From Cyclaneusma minus (lineage: Eukaryota; Ascomycota; Leotiomycetes; Marthamycetales; Marthamycetaceae): a stretch of DNA of 64,000 nucleotides. The notes beneath the pieces were generated by a model. It had not been told where the DNA came from. It ran no database searches and saw only the letters and a list, made by a program, of their open reading frames with translations. Of the stretch, positions 1 to 11,562 are shown piece by piece. The number at the start of each line of letters is the position of its first letter. The first letter of the stretch is position 1. The translations under genes were made by a program, and so were the position numbers. The stretch covers positions 1,054,001 through 1,118,000 of the forward strand of contig JAKZHN010000009.1 in assembly GCA_037179335.1 (NCBI GenBank). The letters run 5' to 3'.

Positions 1-1597
1 CGGGGCCAGGCGTACCCCGTCGCCCCCAGGCCGGGCGCGTGCGCAGTGTAACGGGAGCTCGAGAGAAGCCTAGATTGATCGAGCCCACTGATCTCGGGCA
101 AAATTCTACAGCCGCGATGGCGGCGGCCATGTCCTCCTTGCTCTGTCACAAGTCTTGAACAGGATAAGCCTGACTTGTCGTCAGACCTCGAACATCCCAA
201 TTTCCTAGCCAAGTATTGCGGACAAGGCTTGCGATGTGTTGTGTTTGCAAGGTCGGCCGAAGCGGGCTCGGTATTCTTGGAGCCGGCGCACGTCTCGGGT
301 GGAGAAAGCTCATTGCGCATCCTCTCCCCGGATCGACGGCCACGCCATGATCGCCGCGCGATTGTCATGGAGTGCGTTGTCAGGGATGGCATCTATTTCG
401 TGTATGCAGCATTGGCACTCGTCGATAGCAGAGGTCGATTATAGCGTAGCATGGCTCCATCAGCCAAGGCGATGTCATCCATGTGGGTAGCGCATCAGAG
501 CTGAACTCCAAACTTGGGACGAGATGAGCTGTGGCCGACCAGGAGTCCACAGAGGACTCAGGAGCAAACGCATCATCCTCACTCTGAACCTTCAGGTACC
601 CGCTATCGCCAGTGTGGCTAGTGCAACCAGAGTGAGGGGCGCGAACCAGACCCATGCGAGAGCACAGAATATGCGAATGCGCTGCAACTCCAGCTGCAGC
701 CAGACCATGAAGACCCCGGTCGCTGGAGCAGCCACGCCCTGCAGATTGTGCGCTTGACACAAATTTGACACCGCATCCCACGGAGAGACTCCAGGCTCCA
801 AGCCCATGGCTTAGCCGTCGCCGTCCGTTGTCGTTGCAACTCCCAGCCCGACGCCCGTTTGCAAAGAAACTTCAGCCTCTAGCCGTTTGGATGAACCTTG
901 ACAAACTCGCCGAATAATTGAGTTGCTACTCGGGAGAGGCCCTCGATAGACCTCGCTGATGGGCCCGGGCGGCGGAGGGCGTGTTCATCGAAGGCGGAGA
1001 CGCGTCTTGGACCGTTGGACCTATTTCCTGTGCAGCACGGAAAAAAATATTGAACTCTGTGACCTACCGTGTCTACTGCACGCGACCAGCGAATAGACTT
1101 TGTACTTGCTGTCGAGCGCACCGTCAAGATTCTAGTCTCGGTTGGGCATCTGTGTGCAAATGGCTGGGAGGCTGTCAAAATCGATCGACGAGCAGAGCAG
1201 TTCCTGTCATCCTGAAGACCCTGCCAACTATTCGAACACATTCGCGTTGCGCTGCATCCTGTCAGCAACCGATAGGCCGGGTTTCGAGCTCACCCCTCAG
1301 CTATATTGCCCCGTGAACCACGTGTTGCTGTCGTGAAAAAAGCACCCAGCAAAATTTGCATGGCAAACGAAATGATCCTCGCAGTTGATAAATGATAGAA
1401 GGCGACATATGCGCCGCCGCACCGGTTCCGAGTTCTGTCTTCCATTTCGGCAGTGTATATCAGAGCACCCATGTATTCCACATGGTCACCACATGACCAG
1501 GAGAATCGGATCCGTGCATTCTGTAGCCCTGCGAAGGTCCGTCCTTCGGTGTTTCAGGTGATGGCAAGGCTTGCCATTCTCCTCTGTCCCGCCGACT
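1..1597. other. Intergenic, no supportable gene
   Basis: Open frames of up to about 130 codons occur on both strands but they overlap one another, lack recognisable domains and show no splice-linked extension. I see no tRNA, repeat array or transposon end here. The stretch may contain the far end of a gene lying outside the window. Confidence 0.5.
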
Positions 1598-2968
1598 TTA
1601 CTCCTCATCCATGAGCTCAGCGAGCTCAGCTTCCTCCTCAGCAGTCAGCAAGCTCTTCTTCTCAGGTACGACCTCTTTCACAACCCCCTTCTTCATCTCC
1701 TCCGCCTCCTCCTTCGCCTTCATCAGGTCAGTCCTTCCAAGCGGCCATGTTCGGACCGTGCCATCAATTCCAACACTCACGCATTTCTTACCCCCGTCCA
1801 CAAGGACCAGACCTGTGATTTCCTCATAATGTCCATCAAAGATGTGAAACAACTTGCCAGTGTTTCTATCCCAAACCTTGACATCTTCGTCCCGGCCTGC
1901 AGTAATGACCCATGCGTCTGTCACTGCAACAGCACGCACATAATCTCCATGCACCAGTGTCTCTTCCGCCTCCCAGTTCCTCGCGCGAGAAAGACACTTC
2001 GCTGTTCCGTCGGCGCTCGCTGTCCATAGATCACCCTCATCGTCTTCTGTAAATTGAAGACTGTAAACGCTGGTCTCGTGTTCCAGGATGGTTGCACGCT
2101 TAGCGGGCGTAGTTTCGTTGTCGAGATCGGCTTCTAGGATTTGGCTAGCAGCAGAAAGACTTATGCGCCATTGGCGAATATTCGGATCGCTGCTTGAGGA
2201 TAGGAGGACGGCTTCTGAAGCGGTAGATAGGAGAGGGTCGATGGCGAGGAATTGGATTGCCATCATGGTATCGGTCTTGTCTCGCAATGTATGCAATCGT
2301 TCGCCTGTTGAAGCATTCCAGACGATGATTTTCGCATCTGCGCCACCGGATATGAGGATCTGATTCGCAACAATTATCAGCCTTCGTTCGGCAGACATCA
2401 GAGGGGCGTACACAGTATGAAATGTACATACCTCTTGGTCCTCAATCCGCGTACAAATAACAGCCTTCACGAAATCAGAATGACCCTTGAACTTCCTCTT
2501 CACCTCTCTACTCTCCCTATCCCAGCTCCAAACATCTTTGTCCCAACAGCCTGCAAATATGGTATCGCCATTCTTTCCGCCAATGGCTACAGAAGTGACA
2601 GGTGCCACCGGGCCTCGATAAACCGTCGCTTTGTCTTTCGTCTATTCAAACGCCACAAGTCAGACTTGTGCCCTCAGGGAAAGTGGTCGATGTTTCGGCT
2701 CACCCACTTCAATGTTGACTTTCCGCACACATCCTGCGCTTTCAGAGACGTAGATGGAGGTTGTCGAGGCGGGGTCCGGGATGGCGGCGAGGAGCTTGGA
2801 TTGGAGCTTTAGTGGGTCGCCGTTCTTGTTGCCGGCTTTGGCAGCACGGCGGGCGCGGGTCGCTTCTGAGGCACTGGTTGAAGTTCGTTAGAATTGAGTC
2901 TGTGGAAAGAGATTCGAAAGCGCTTACTCGGTTTGGAAGAAATGACCGGGATCGTTGGACGCAGACAT
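1598..2968 (-). CDS. WD40-repeat protein, 4 exons
   Basis: A predicted 392-residue beta-propeller protein. Exons on the minus strand are 2968-2928, 2873-2708, 2641-2432 and 2359-1598; the third intron (2360-2431) has no in-frame stop, so a simple ORF call would keep 24 false residues. The start lies in a short first exon beginning MSASNDPGHFF. From about residue 80 onward there are repeated WD40 units with typical ends such as DKDVWSWD, AKIIVW and EDVKVWD, and the chain ends in an acidic tail (TAEEEAELAELMDEE). The head is basic (ARRAAKAGNKNG). I do not recognise a specific orthologue; it is likely a scaffold in a multi-protein complex. It is divergent from the Ctf4 gene, sharing a 255-bp intergenic region. 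Confidence 0.85.
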
Positions 2969-3223
2969 CGTTAATGCTGGAAGGTTTCTTGCGACTTTGA
3001 GAGATTTCGTTTAGCAGAAAAGTTGAGATGGAAGCTGTGACACTGAGAATTGACACTGAGAATGGAAGGCGGTGTGGGCGGGGTTCTTGCCAATACGAAA
3101 GCGAGGATATCAACGCGTAAAGTGGCTTGGTCGCGTCGCGTCCTCCTGTCTCTCAACTCCATGAAATCGAGACTCCGAGTCCTTCCTTTCACAACCACGC
3201 TCTGCCATTGAAGCACTCGAATC
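2969..3223. promoter_or_regulatory. Bidirectional promoter between WD40 gene and CTF4
   Basis: Only 255 bp separate the two divergent start codons (2968 minus, 3224 plus), so both promoters must overlap. No clear TATA box is visible, as expected for housekeeping fungal genes. Co-regulation is an inference from spacing. Confidence 0.5.
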
Positions 3224-5925
3224 ATGGCGTCGACGTCTAACTTCCGTCCAAGAGGACGGCCTGCGCATACTTCGGGTCCTACGTTTCTGGCTTACACGCC
3301 CGATGGCACCAAGCTGGTTACTGTCGGTTCCAACAACACAACCAGAGTCTACAAGACCGGATACGATGGCGAGCCTACCAACATTGATGACTGTCAGGAG
3401 GGGAATATGGGCGTTGCGGCAACTAATGAATTCTTCGTTACCGGATCCGAGGATGGCACCGTCAGTCTATACTCTCTCGACTCCATGTCTTTCGAAAAGT
3501 TCCTCATCCGCTCTACCCTCCCAATCCGAGATGTTGCCCTTTCCCCAGACAGCGAATGGTGTGCCGTTGCCAGCGACGAACTCGTGGTCAAGATCGTCAA
3601 GACGTCCGACCAAAGCGTGGTCAAGTACTTGAGAGAACAACCCAAGCCCGTCAAGCACCTATCTTTCAGCAGGAACGGCTCACACATCGCCTTATCATGT
3701 ACCGACGGACTGGTCTACATTTACACTCTGGCCGGAGACGAGCCAGAACTCCTTCACAAACTCGATGGACTGATTAGAACAGTTGAAACCGATTCGGAAA
3801 TCAGTTCGAAAGTGGTATGGCATCCGGATAGCAGAGTCTTCGCGGCTCCAACGGCCACAAGGGACATCCAGACCATATCAAGGGGTGATTGGGAAAAACA
3901 ACGGACTTTCATCAATGGACACATGGGCGATGTGACTGCTCTTGCCTGGTCACCAAATGGAGCATTACTCGTGACGGCAGGCAAGGACAAGAGGATTCTC
4001 TTATGGGAGACCAAGACCCAGAAAGTCCTCCACGAATACTCGCATGCCAACGTCATGGACCTCGCTTGGCATCCTACTCAAAACTTACTCTCCTTCACTA
4101 ACACGGACGGAGAGGTTTACATCTACAATGATTTCGTACCGGCAGAGCATCTATCAATCCTGAAGCTCGGCCGACAGCCTGCCCCTTTTATCCACGATCC
4201 GCTCGCGGAGATCTCAAACAATGTACGGAAACCTGTGGCCAATGGCGCCGATGCCCGAAAAGAGGTGCCGCTTCGAGGCCCACGGCGAGGCTCGCCGGAC
4301 AGTCTGGATGACATTCTTGGACCAGAGGAAGTGGGTGATGGTGATGATTACGACTTCGTAGAGGATGACGATGGAGCTGGCTATGCTCTCAATGGGAACG
4401 GGAAGCGAACCTATCCTGATGTTGACGACCCCTTTCCGGGCACCATATCCAAGAAACGCTTCGGCGGATGGCAACCCGAGTACCACGAAGCATTCCAGCC
4501 AGGAGCCACTCCATGGCGAGGCAATCGCAAATACCTGTGCTTGAATCTCATAGGATTCGTATGGACTGTGGATCAAGAGACCCACAACACAGTGACTGTC
4601 GAGTTTTACGACCGAGAATTCCACCGCGACTTTCATTTCACAGACACCTTCCTGTACGACAAAGCATGTCTCAACGAGAATGGAGCGCTCTTCTCCTGCC
4701 CACCTAAAAAGGACAGCCCAGCCACTATTTTCTACCGTCCCCACGAAACCTGGACTACTCGTGCTGACTGGCGGACTCAACTCCCCGCCGGTGAGTCTGT
4801 TACAGCCATGTCTTTGAGCGACTCCTTCATCACAGTCATTACTTCCGCCAACTATGTCCGAGTCTTCACACTATTTGGCACTCCCTTCCGAGTATATCGA
4901 CAGAAGAGCTCTCCAACCGTCACATGTGCTTCATGGCGTGACTATGTCCTCACAGTAGGCAATGGTCCAGTCGGCGCAGACGGCATGGCCACACTCCTGT
5001 ACACAATTGAAAACATCAAGCGCGACGAAGTATGCCAAAGCGAAGACATCGTCGCTCTAACTCCCGGGTCAACACTAAAAACAGTCTTTTTTTCTGACAA
5101 CGGCGTAAGTCCCTCATCCTCATTCCCCCCTTTCCCCCTTTCTTCCATTTCCCTATCTACAACCACTTCCCGAACATCTCTATTCAGATCAAATCCTAAT
5201 CACAACACAAACAGGACCCATGCATCTACGACTCAACCGGCGTCCTCCTCACCCTCCTCCACTGGCGCACCCCTTCCCAAGCCCGCTGGACCCCCCTCCT
5301 CAACACCACCTCCCTCTCCCGCCTCGCCTCCGGCCGCAAAACCGAATCCTACTGGCCCGTCGCCGTCGCCAACAACCGATTCCACTGCATCATCCTCAAA
5401 GGCTCCGAGCAATACCCCTACTTCCCGCGCCCCCTCCTCTCAGAATTCGATTTCGAAATTCCCCTATTCTCCAAACACTCGTCCAAATCAAAGAAAAACA
5501 AAAACAATGATGATATGGATATTGATGGCAACGATGGGGAAGAGGATGAGGATGGGGATGCGGATACGAAGGAGGCGAATAAACTGAATCAGCAGTTGAT
5601 GCAGCAGAGTGTGCGGGCGGCGCAGATGCAGGGGTTGGTGGAGAGTACGACGGCTACTCAGGGGCAGAGGGAGGAGTTGGCGAGGTGTGAGTTGGAACAT
5701 GATAAGACGCTGTTGCAGCTGGTGGCGTTGGAGTGTAGGCTGGGCGAGGAGAGGGGTATGAAGGCGTTGGAGTTGGTGGGGTTGATGAAGGATGGGAGTG
5801 GGCGGATGTTGGAGGCGGCTGGGAAGGTGGCGGAGAGGTATGGGAGGGGGGTTTTGGGGGAGAAGATTAGGGAGGTTGCGGAGAGGAGGTTGGTGGGGGA
5901 GGAGGGAGAGATGGATGATTTTTAG
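3224..5925 (+). CDS. CTF4: Ctf4/SepB/WDHD1 replisome adaptor
   Basis: Replisome hub that links the CMG helicase to DNA polymerase alpha and supports sister-chromatid cohesion; nuclear (sepB in Aspergillus, mcl1 in fission yeast). Exons 3224-5104 and 5215-5925 give 863 residues. The intron 5105-5214 (gtaagt...acag) is in phase 0 and, unspliced, would replace the true C-terminus by a long nonsense frame. Residues about 10-320 form WD40 repeats beginning RPRGRPAHTSGPTFLAY; an acidic linker follows (about 365-400), then the SepB/Mcl1 propeller (about 420-720, with GFVWTVDQETHNTV and DPCIYDSTGVLLTLLHWR across the splice). The last ~130 residues are acidic then helical, ending EGEMDDF. Length and order fit the fungal family, which lacks the animal HMG box. 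Confidence 0.95.
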
Positions 5926-6736
5926 AGTGTTGGTGGGGAGTGGTGGGTTTGGGACAGGGAGTTGGGCGTGAGGTTTGGGCTTGGGGATGATCGTAGGATA
6001 CTGTCTGGGTCTTTTGTGTTTGTTGGATGGTAGAATGGGTGTGCTGGTAATGACTGTCCTATACATATGGAACTTCTTGTCGGTCCTGCTTTGGCAAATG
6101 CACGTGATCTGATGGCGCTGACTGGTCTTGTTTTCTTAGTAGATGCGTTAGGGGTGAACTCCATGTCAGTCGGGCCGAGATATGCTTCAGAATGTAAATG
6201 CTGTCTGTGAAATGTGGCTTAGGGTATCATTCAACTCTGTCTTGTCTTATGCAATTCTGCTTGCATTGTTATCGTGGTCAGCTGGAGAGCTCGTCGGTAT
6301 TGTTGGAGGCAGCATGTTTTTTATTACAATGCCTTTCATGGCAGACTGGACATTCGGGGGTTGGACTCTGGAATGTGCCCCTCTGCTGTCTTGAAACCAT
6401 CATTTAGTTCTGACGGCTTAACTATCAATGGTTGTTGCCTGACGGCGCAAGTGCTGTAAGTTGTTGCACACCATAGATCTTGCTACTGGGCCTTCGGAAT
6501 TGTGACAGCTCTAGAATGCAGGAACAGCATCCTCGACGACGGAGTACATGTATATTCTCTGGACCTGTTTTCATAATGACGAGGAATGGTCGCAAAGCCG
6601 AAAACCCCCTTCTGGTAAAATTGGTAGGTTCCCAGAGAGACACAGATGGCAAAAACGATTTGAGTAGGAATCGTCAATGGCGGAGTTAAGAGAGCGGAAA
6701 TAGTCTAATAAATCTCGATCCGCGGCAATTTCCTTT
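5926..6736. other. Intergenic, nothing recognised
   Basis: 3' flank of CTF4 and space before the first small Myb-like gene. Short overlapping open frames only; no domain, RNA gene or repeat recognised. Its last part begins to resemble the duplicated spacer found before members E and F (cggaaatag, tctcgatc). Confidence 0.4.
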
Positions 6737-7044
6737 GAAGCTTAGAAAAGTGGGGCTGATGTTGGCTGGCCCTATTAAACGTTAGTTGCAAACTTTCAAC
6801 TAGGTGATCGGTGGAAAGGCGCCAGAACTGCTTCGGCAAGCTGTGAAATCACTTGGTACAGCGGTTCGCCTACCAGGTATAAATTTTGGACTAATGCCCT
6901 TCTTCTTCATTCTGTATTCTGTTTCTCATCTGTCTCCCTCCAGAACACCATCAAACTGATTATCCCTACTCTCTATCTCAACCACCGCCCACGTAAGTCT
7001 TCGATGACAATTCCCAGCGACGAGTGTTAGTAACTCCTGCCAGC
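6737..7044 (+). promoter_or_regulatory. Promoter and 5'UTR intron of member A
   Basis: Contains the upstream block shared by members A-H (aaaagtggggctgatg at 6747), the motif ggcgccagaac near 6818, a TATA box TATAAA at 6878-6883, a pyrimidine-rich leader and a predicted 51-bp 5'UTR intron 6993-7043 (gtaagt to cag) ending one base before the ATG. The donor is preceded by AC, so the start-stop element seen in most paralogues is absent here. Confidence 0.6.
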
Positions 7045-7552
7045 ATGCCTTGCAACCCCAAGATCTGGAATGAAGCCGTCCAGGCACCTACGGACCAGAT
7101 GAAAGAAATTCTCATTGCAGTTGCTTTCTATTGTACAAACACACCAGTTTTGGGAAACGTAATTTGCCACCTTCTGCCTTGACTGATCCTTCTTATTTCT
7201 GACCTTATGCTGATCTACAATCTCTTGCTGCCAACAGGTCAACTGGCAGAAGGTCGCCGATATGTGTGGCTTTGCGAGCGTCGACAGCGCCCGCGTGTGT
7301 ATTCAACAAGGTCATTTCAGGAAACTTGACAATCCGCCAACTTCATCCAGGAGCCCCAACAAGGGCAAAACCGAGTCGAAGGACAACAAGAACGGCGTCA
7401 AGACGACTCAGTCGACTAAGAAGCGTCGCATTGAAGCCGACACTCCTGATATCGTCAAACCCGACCCCGACGAGAACAAGGAGCCTACCCCGACTCCTGA
7501 GCCGAGAAAGAACCCCCGACGCCAGGCACGTGCTTCTGTGATCAAGGCTTAA
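7045..7552 (+). CDS. Array 1 member A: small Myb-like domain protein
   Basis: Predicted 142-residue nuclear protein. Exons 7045-7158 and 7238-7552; the intron falls after ...PVLGN, in phase 0, the same position as in every paralogue. Residues 6-75 form the Myb-like helical domain: PKIWNEAVQAPTDQMKEILI and, after the intron, VNWQKVADMCGF then SVDSARVCIQQ. The rest is a disordered charged tail with basic clusters (STKKRRIE) and the family motif RKNPRRQARAS. The family's general role in fungi is presumed DNA binding; nothing here defines a target. First intact copy of the tandem array, 470 bp before member B. Confidence 0.85.
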
Positions 7553-7694
7553 AGCGAGGACGAGGATGCTTTGGAGGAGTCTGAGTGAATGGTGAGGCCA
7601 AACATGTACCGTAGAATGTCTTGGTGTCGGAAGTACGAAAGTTGAAATCCAGAAACGGTCGGATGAATGTCAAATTCTGACCTGCTTGTCCTTG

Positions 7695-8022
7695 TGAAAC
7701 CCAATGAAAGTTGAGCTGCTACTGGCTTTAAATGTTTCACCTGAAACAATATATGCAGCTATAAACCTTCAAGTCGATGGCGTCAGAAAACCGCTAGCGG
7801 CCTATGAGGTCCAGACTTTGTATCTTAGCTTTCTGTTTTTACAAGGCCTCAAGTATAAATTTCCTCGCGACGCCGTCCTCCCTCAACGACTGTTTCTCCA
7901 TACTCCCTCAGCATCTCCCTGAAGCCCTCCAACTACGAGACTCACCACCCCTGGCTCAAACAGCATTCATGTGAGCCTCTCCCCCGAAATTCTGTGGAAA
8001 AATGCCACTGACATCTTGAAGC
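7695..8022 (+). promoter_or_regulatory. Promoter and 5'UTR intron of member B
   Basis: Duplicated block (caatgaaagttgagctgct), ggcgtcagaaa near 7779, TATAAA at 7854-7859 and a 51-bp 5'UTR intron 7971-8021. The exon end plus donor reads ATG TGA (7969-7974), a minimal start-stop uORF that exists only in unspliced RNA. Confidence 0.6.
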
Positions 8023-8483
8023 ATGGGCCGTTCATCAGTGGCTCCTCCGAACATCTGGAACAAGGCAGAGAAACCGCCTACGGATCACGAGAAGGATCTT
8101 TTGATCGCGGCGGCTTACTTTGGAAGCAAAAACCCAGTTGTGGGTAACGTAAGTGATTCTCTCCTTCATTGAGCCGACTGGCAAAGGCCAAAAGATGATG
8201 CAACGTATACGATTGATACTGAGCCGATTTCCTGTGCTACTAGATTGACTGGAAAAAGACCGCCGAAATCTGCAATTACTCAAGCGTCACTGGCACCAAC
8301 AAAACATTCTGGGTTCTTCTGAAGAAGCTCAACAACCCTTCGACTGCCGAAAAGCCCGCCATCACCAAACGCAAGGCCGATGACACCGTGGCGCCCGAGC
8401 CTACGAAGAAGCGCCGCAGACAGGCACGTTCACCTGAAGTCAAGCATGAAATCGAGCACGAGCAGAGTCTGGAGGAGCTCTGA
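8023..8483 (+). CDS. Array 1 member B: small Myb-like domain protein
   Basis: Predicted 121 residues, exons 8023-8148 and 8244-8483. Exon 2 has no internal ATG, so single-frame ORF finding misses the gene. The domain reads PPNIWNKAEKPPTDHEKDLLI then, after the phase-0 intron at GN, IDWKKTAEICNYSSV and a basic helix ending LLKKLNN. The tail is the shortest of the array: ITKRKADD, then TKKRRRQARSP and an acidic end (HEQSLEEL). It has only one basic motif block, suggesting that the second repeat of the tail present in C and D was lost or never gained. Start chosen because the exon-1 frame, domain Trp and intron position all match A, C and D. Confidence 0.85.
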
Positions 8484-8580
8484 GTTTGAGGATGGCGGAT
8501 TTAGGTGGCCGATTGGGAAGTGTCAATGGGTGTGGCTACTGTCAGAAATAAGGTAGCGGGAAAGCACTTAGCATTGAACC

Positions 8581-8866
8581 TTATGCAAATGGAACTCAGA
8601 ACTGATCAGCTGCTTTAACAAAAGTTCTCGGCCAATAGCCTTCAAGTGAGATAGCGTCAGAACAGACCTTGAAATGTACATTGAGAGTGCTCGACTTACT
8701 ACAGTTACTCAAGTATAAATTCACGTCAACAGCCCCCGTACTCCTTCTTCTTCTTCATCCATCAACCTTCCTCCCGCTACCAAATGATCAACGCTGGCCT
8801 CACATACCAATCATGTGAGTCTTCGATTTTGAATCCTGCAGCACAACACCGCTGACCGCTTCAAGC
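8581..8866 (+). promoter_or_regulatory. Promoter and 5'UTR intron of member C
   Basis: Shared block (tatgcaaatggaactcag), agcgtcagaac near 8656, TATAAA at 8714-8719 and 5'UTR intron 8815-8865. The donor junction reads ATG TGA at 8813-8818. Confidence 0.6.
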
Positions 8867-9380
8867 ATGCCTACTCCGATTATCTGGAGAAAGGACGAAA
8901 AGCCACCCACTGAAGCCCAGAAAGACCAAATCATTGCGGCTGTGTACCTCGCCGTCAAGCACCCCGTTGAGGTAAGTTGTATTTCTCGTTCTCCCTTGTC
9001 TGCTAGCAGTTGGCACTAATCTATACTGCCAACAGATTGACTACAAAAAGGCTGCCGAAATCTTTCACTATGGAAGCATTGCCAGCGCTCGCGAGTGCCT
9101 TTGGCGCGTTCTGAAAAAAGTTGACCACACTTCACCCTCAACCCCCGCCAAACGCAAGGCCGAAGACGTTACCCCGGCACCTAAGTCGACAAAGAAACGC
9201 GGCCGCCCAGCACGTTCTCCTATGGTGGTCAAGCAGGAATCCAGTGACAACGGCGACGAGACACCGGTCCTTGAGGCTAGGAAGAATCTCGGTCGAAAAG
9301 CACGTGCTTCCGCTGTCAAAGTTGAGTCTAGCGAGGATGGCGCGGAGGAGTCTGAGGGTCAGGATGAGTCTGAGGGCTAG
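8867..9380 (+). CDS. Array 1 member C: Myb-like protein with AT-hook-like tail
   Basis: Predicted 149 residues, exons 8867-8971 and 9036-9380. Domain: PTPIIWRKDEKPPTEAQKD, then phase-0 intron after HPVE, then IDYKKAAEIFHYGSIASARE and a helix ending RVLKKVD. The tail has PAKRKAED, then TKKRGRPARSP, whose RGRP core matches an AT-hook, a minor-groove AT-DNA binder, and then the family motif ARKNLGRKARAS followed by an acidic, Ser/Glu-rich end. It is the only member with a canonical RGRP. Nuclear chromatin-associated role inferred. Confidence 0.85.
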
Positions 9381-9467
9381 AGGAGAATTGTGAGGGATAA
9401 ACCTGGTACGGTAGAGCGCCAAATGTTGGTCTACATGAGAAAATTTGCCTGTAACCTTTTCTGTAGA

Positions 9468-9777
9468 ACTCAATGCAAGTGGAGCTGATCCCTGTACGCT
9501 GTAAGCTGTTGAACCCCAGCCATGAACTTTCGAGTGGGATGGCGTCAGAACCGGTTGAGTCAACTTTGAAGTGCCTGATGTATGTTGCAATGATTCAAGT
9601 ATAAGTTCCTGTTCAGAGCTCTCTCCCATATCTCATCCCATTCATCTCTATCCTGACCTCCTCACACCAAGACACAAACTGCTCATATCCAATATCAAAC
9701 ACACCTAGCATTCATGTAGGTTTTCCCAGCTGCGAACTGAGACATCTCAGTAGGAGCAAGCACTAACCCCTCACAGC
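9468..9777 (+). promoter_or_regulatory. Promoter and 5'UTR intron of member D
   Basis: Shared block (caatgcaagtggagctgat), ggcgtcagaac near 9541, TATA-like TATAAG at 9600-9605, and 5'UTR intron 9716-9776 whose donor junction reads ATG TAG (9714-9719). Confidence 0.55.
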
Positions 9778-10342
9778 ATGGTCTTTCAACCTGGTGCTCC
9801 TCCAAACATCTGGAACCCGGCGGCGAAGCCCCCTACTGAACAAGACAAGGATAACTTGATCGGAGCTGCGTATTTCGCAGCTAAGAACCCATTTGTTGGC
9901 AACGTGAGTTCCACTTTCTCCCACTTTCTCCAATTGACTATTCTGTATTGATACTGATATTTGATAGATTGACTGGGAAAGGGCTACCAAGTTTACCAGC
10001 TATGGGAGCGCGGAGAGCGTTCGCAGGTGTTTGAGAGAGACCATTCGAAAGCTCAACAGCCCCCCAACTACCACCAAGGCCGCCACCACCAAACGCAAAG
10101 CCGAGGTCAGCGGAGAGGACGATACCGTGGAGCCCAAGTCGACGAAGAAACGCCGCAGCCAAGTCAATGATCCTGCTGTGCTCAAGGCAGACTCTCAGCC
10201 CAGCGGGAATGAAGACGAGAAGCCCGTGCTCGAGTCGAGGAAGAATCTGTCTCGTCAGGCACGCACTGTGGTCAAGTTGGAGGATATTGAACGCAAGTAC
10301 GAGGATGGTTTGATGGAAGATTCTGCGGAGGAGTCGAAGTGA
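9778..10342 (+). CDS. Array 1 member D: small Myb-like domain protein
   Basis: Predicted 166 residues, exons 9778-9903 and 9968-10342, with the family's phase-0 intron after PFVGN. The domain reads PPNIWNPAAKPPTEQDKD then IDWERATKFTSYGSAESVRR and a helix ending TIRKLNS. The tail carries TTKRKAEV, STKKRRSQV and the conserved SRKNLSRQART, and ends acidic (EDSAEESK). Closest by eye to B and C. A 680-bp spacer follows, which is paralogous to the spacer after member E. Confidence 0.85.
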
Positions 10343-11025
10343 TGGAGAGAGTGAAGCTGAAACGTTGGCACGTGGTATCAGTCATGTGGCTGGCACGGGA
10401 GCTTGCCGCTGAGGTCGTCACCACTTCCCTTTGCAAGGTAGTAGTCTAGTGAATGTCACTTCTGGATAAACTCACCTTCCTATCTGCCTCACTATGAAAT
10501 GGTTGAGACTCTGAAGCTGTTACCACTGTGCTAGCACTTGAGTGATCCCTCGTGTGGCCCACGACAAAATAACAGCGAGTACTTGTGTCGGAAATAAGAA
10601 AATTGCATTTCGGAAATAGCTCGATGGGCCGCGATCTTGGGGCTTGTTTTACAAGAACTTAATCAAAGTGGAGTCGATCGATAGTGGCTGCGACATTAAG
10701 CGTTGGTTGAAATCCTTACAGTGAAATGCACATGTACTGCGGCGGGCCTGCTGACTGCCCTGGTTTATATTGGCTATTGAGTTTTCCACATTAGCAAAAG
10801 CTTGGCATGGCCTTTTAAAAATGAACAGATGCTCAAATGTATTTATATCGGCGGTTGCCCCTCGTCGACGGCTTCTCTATCGACGGCTTCATCATTCGTA
10901 GCACGTCTCATACCCATAACACTCCCATCCAAACATCAAGCTGATTTACTCTATCCTCGATCCCGCCATTCATGTAAGCACTGCAACTAAGACACTACAG
11001 CTGAGCATCACTAACCTTTCCCAGC
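10343..11025 (+). promoter_or_regulatory. Spacer with promoter and 5'UTR intron of member E
   Basis: Holds a copy of the upstream block (atcaaagtggagtcgatcg near 10663) and a 5'UTR intron 10974-11024 whose donor junction reads ATG TAA (10972-10977). TATA is less clear (ttatat near 10843). About 10540-10690 aligns by eye with 11730-11895 before member F (cttgtgtcggaaataagaaa), showing that spacer and gene were duplicated together. Confidence 0.5.
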
Positions 11026-11562
11026 ATGCCAGGCGAGAAACTAGTGGCCCCAAAGATCTGGAAAGACGACAAAATCCCTTCTGCCGGCGAAAAAGACATG
11101 CTCATCGCGGCCGCGTATCTGGCAAGCAAAACCCAAGTTTCCGGGAACGTAAGTAGAAGTTGCTGCCTCGTCTTTGGTCGAGTGGTGTTTTGATACCTTG
11201 CTGACCGCTATTACTAGATTGACTGGGAAAAGGTCGCCAAAATGTGTAGTGCCAAAAGCGCCACGGCCGCTCGCGCCTGTTTCTGGCATTAAATGAAGAA
11301 GCTGGAGGATCCTCTCCCTTCAAACTCGAGCAGCCCCACCAAACGAAAGAACGGTCCCAGCCAGGAAGATGAGACGAACAAGAAATCCCGTCGCCACAAC
11401 GATGGTCGCCATGTCATCAAGCCCGAGCCCGACGAGGATGAGGATACTCTCTTACGGGTGTCTGAAGTCAGGAAGAATCCCCGCCGTCAGGCTCGTGCTT
11501 CTGCGGTGGTGAATTCTGAGTATGGCGATGGCGAGGAGGGTTCGGAGGAGGATTGGGTGTGA
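11026..11562 (+). pseudogene. Array 1 member E: nonsense-mutated Myb-like gene
   Basis: Exons 11026-11148 and 11218-11562 retain the family's structure: PKIWKDDKIPSAGEKDMLI, phase-0 intron after SGN, then IDWEKVAKMCSAKS. At 11290-11292 an in-frame TAA sits where the neighbour F has TAC, just before the MKKL end of the domain. Everything downstream is still open for 90 codons, with PTKRKN and VRKNPRRQARAS preserved, so the lesion looks recent. A truncated ~65-residue product, readthrough, or a sequence error are the alternatives. Confidence 0.75.

Noticed and set aside
1..1597. Possible subtelomeric or rDNA sequence at the left edge because of local GC richness
   Set aside because: No telomere repeats and no rRNA motifs; adjacent genes are ordinary housekeeping genes.
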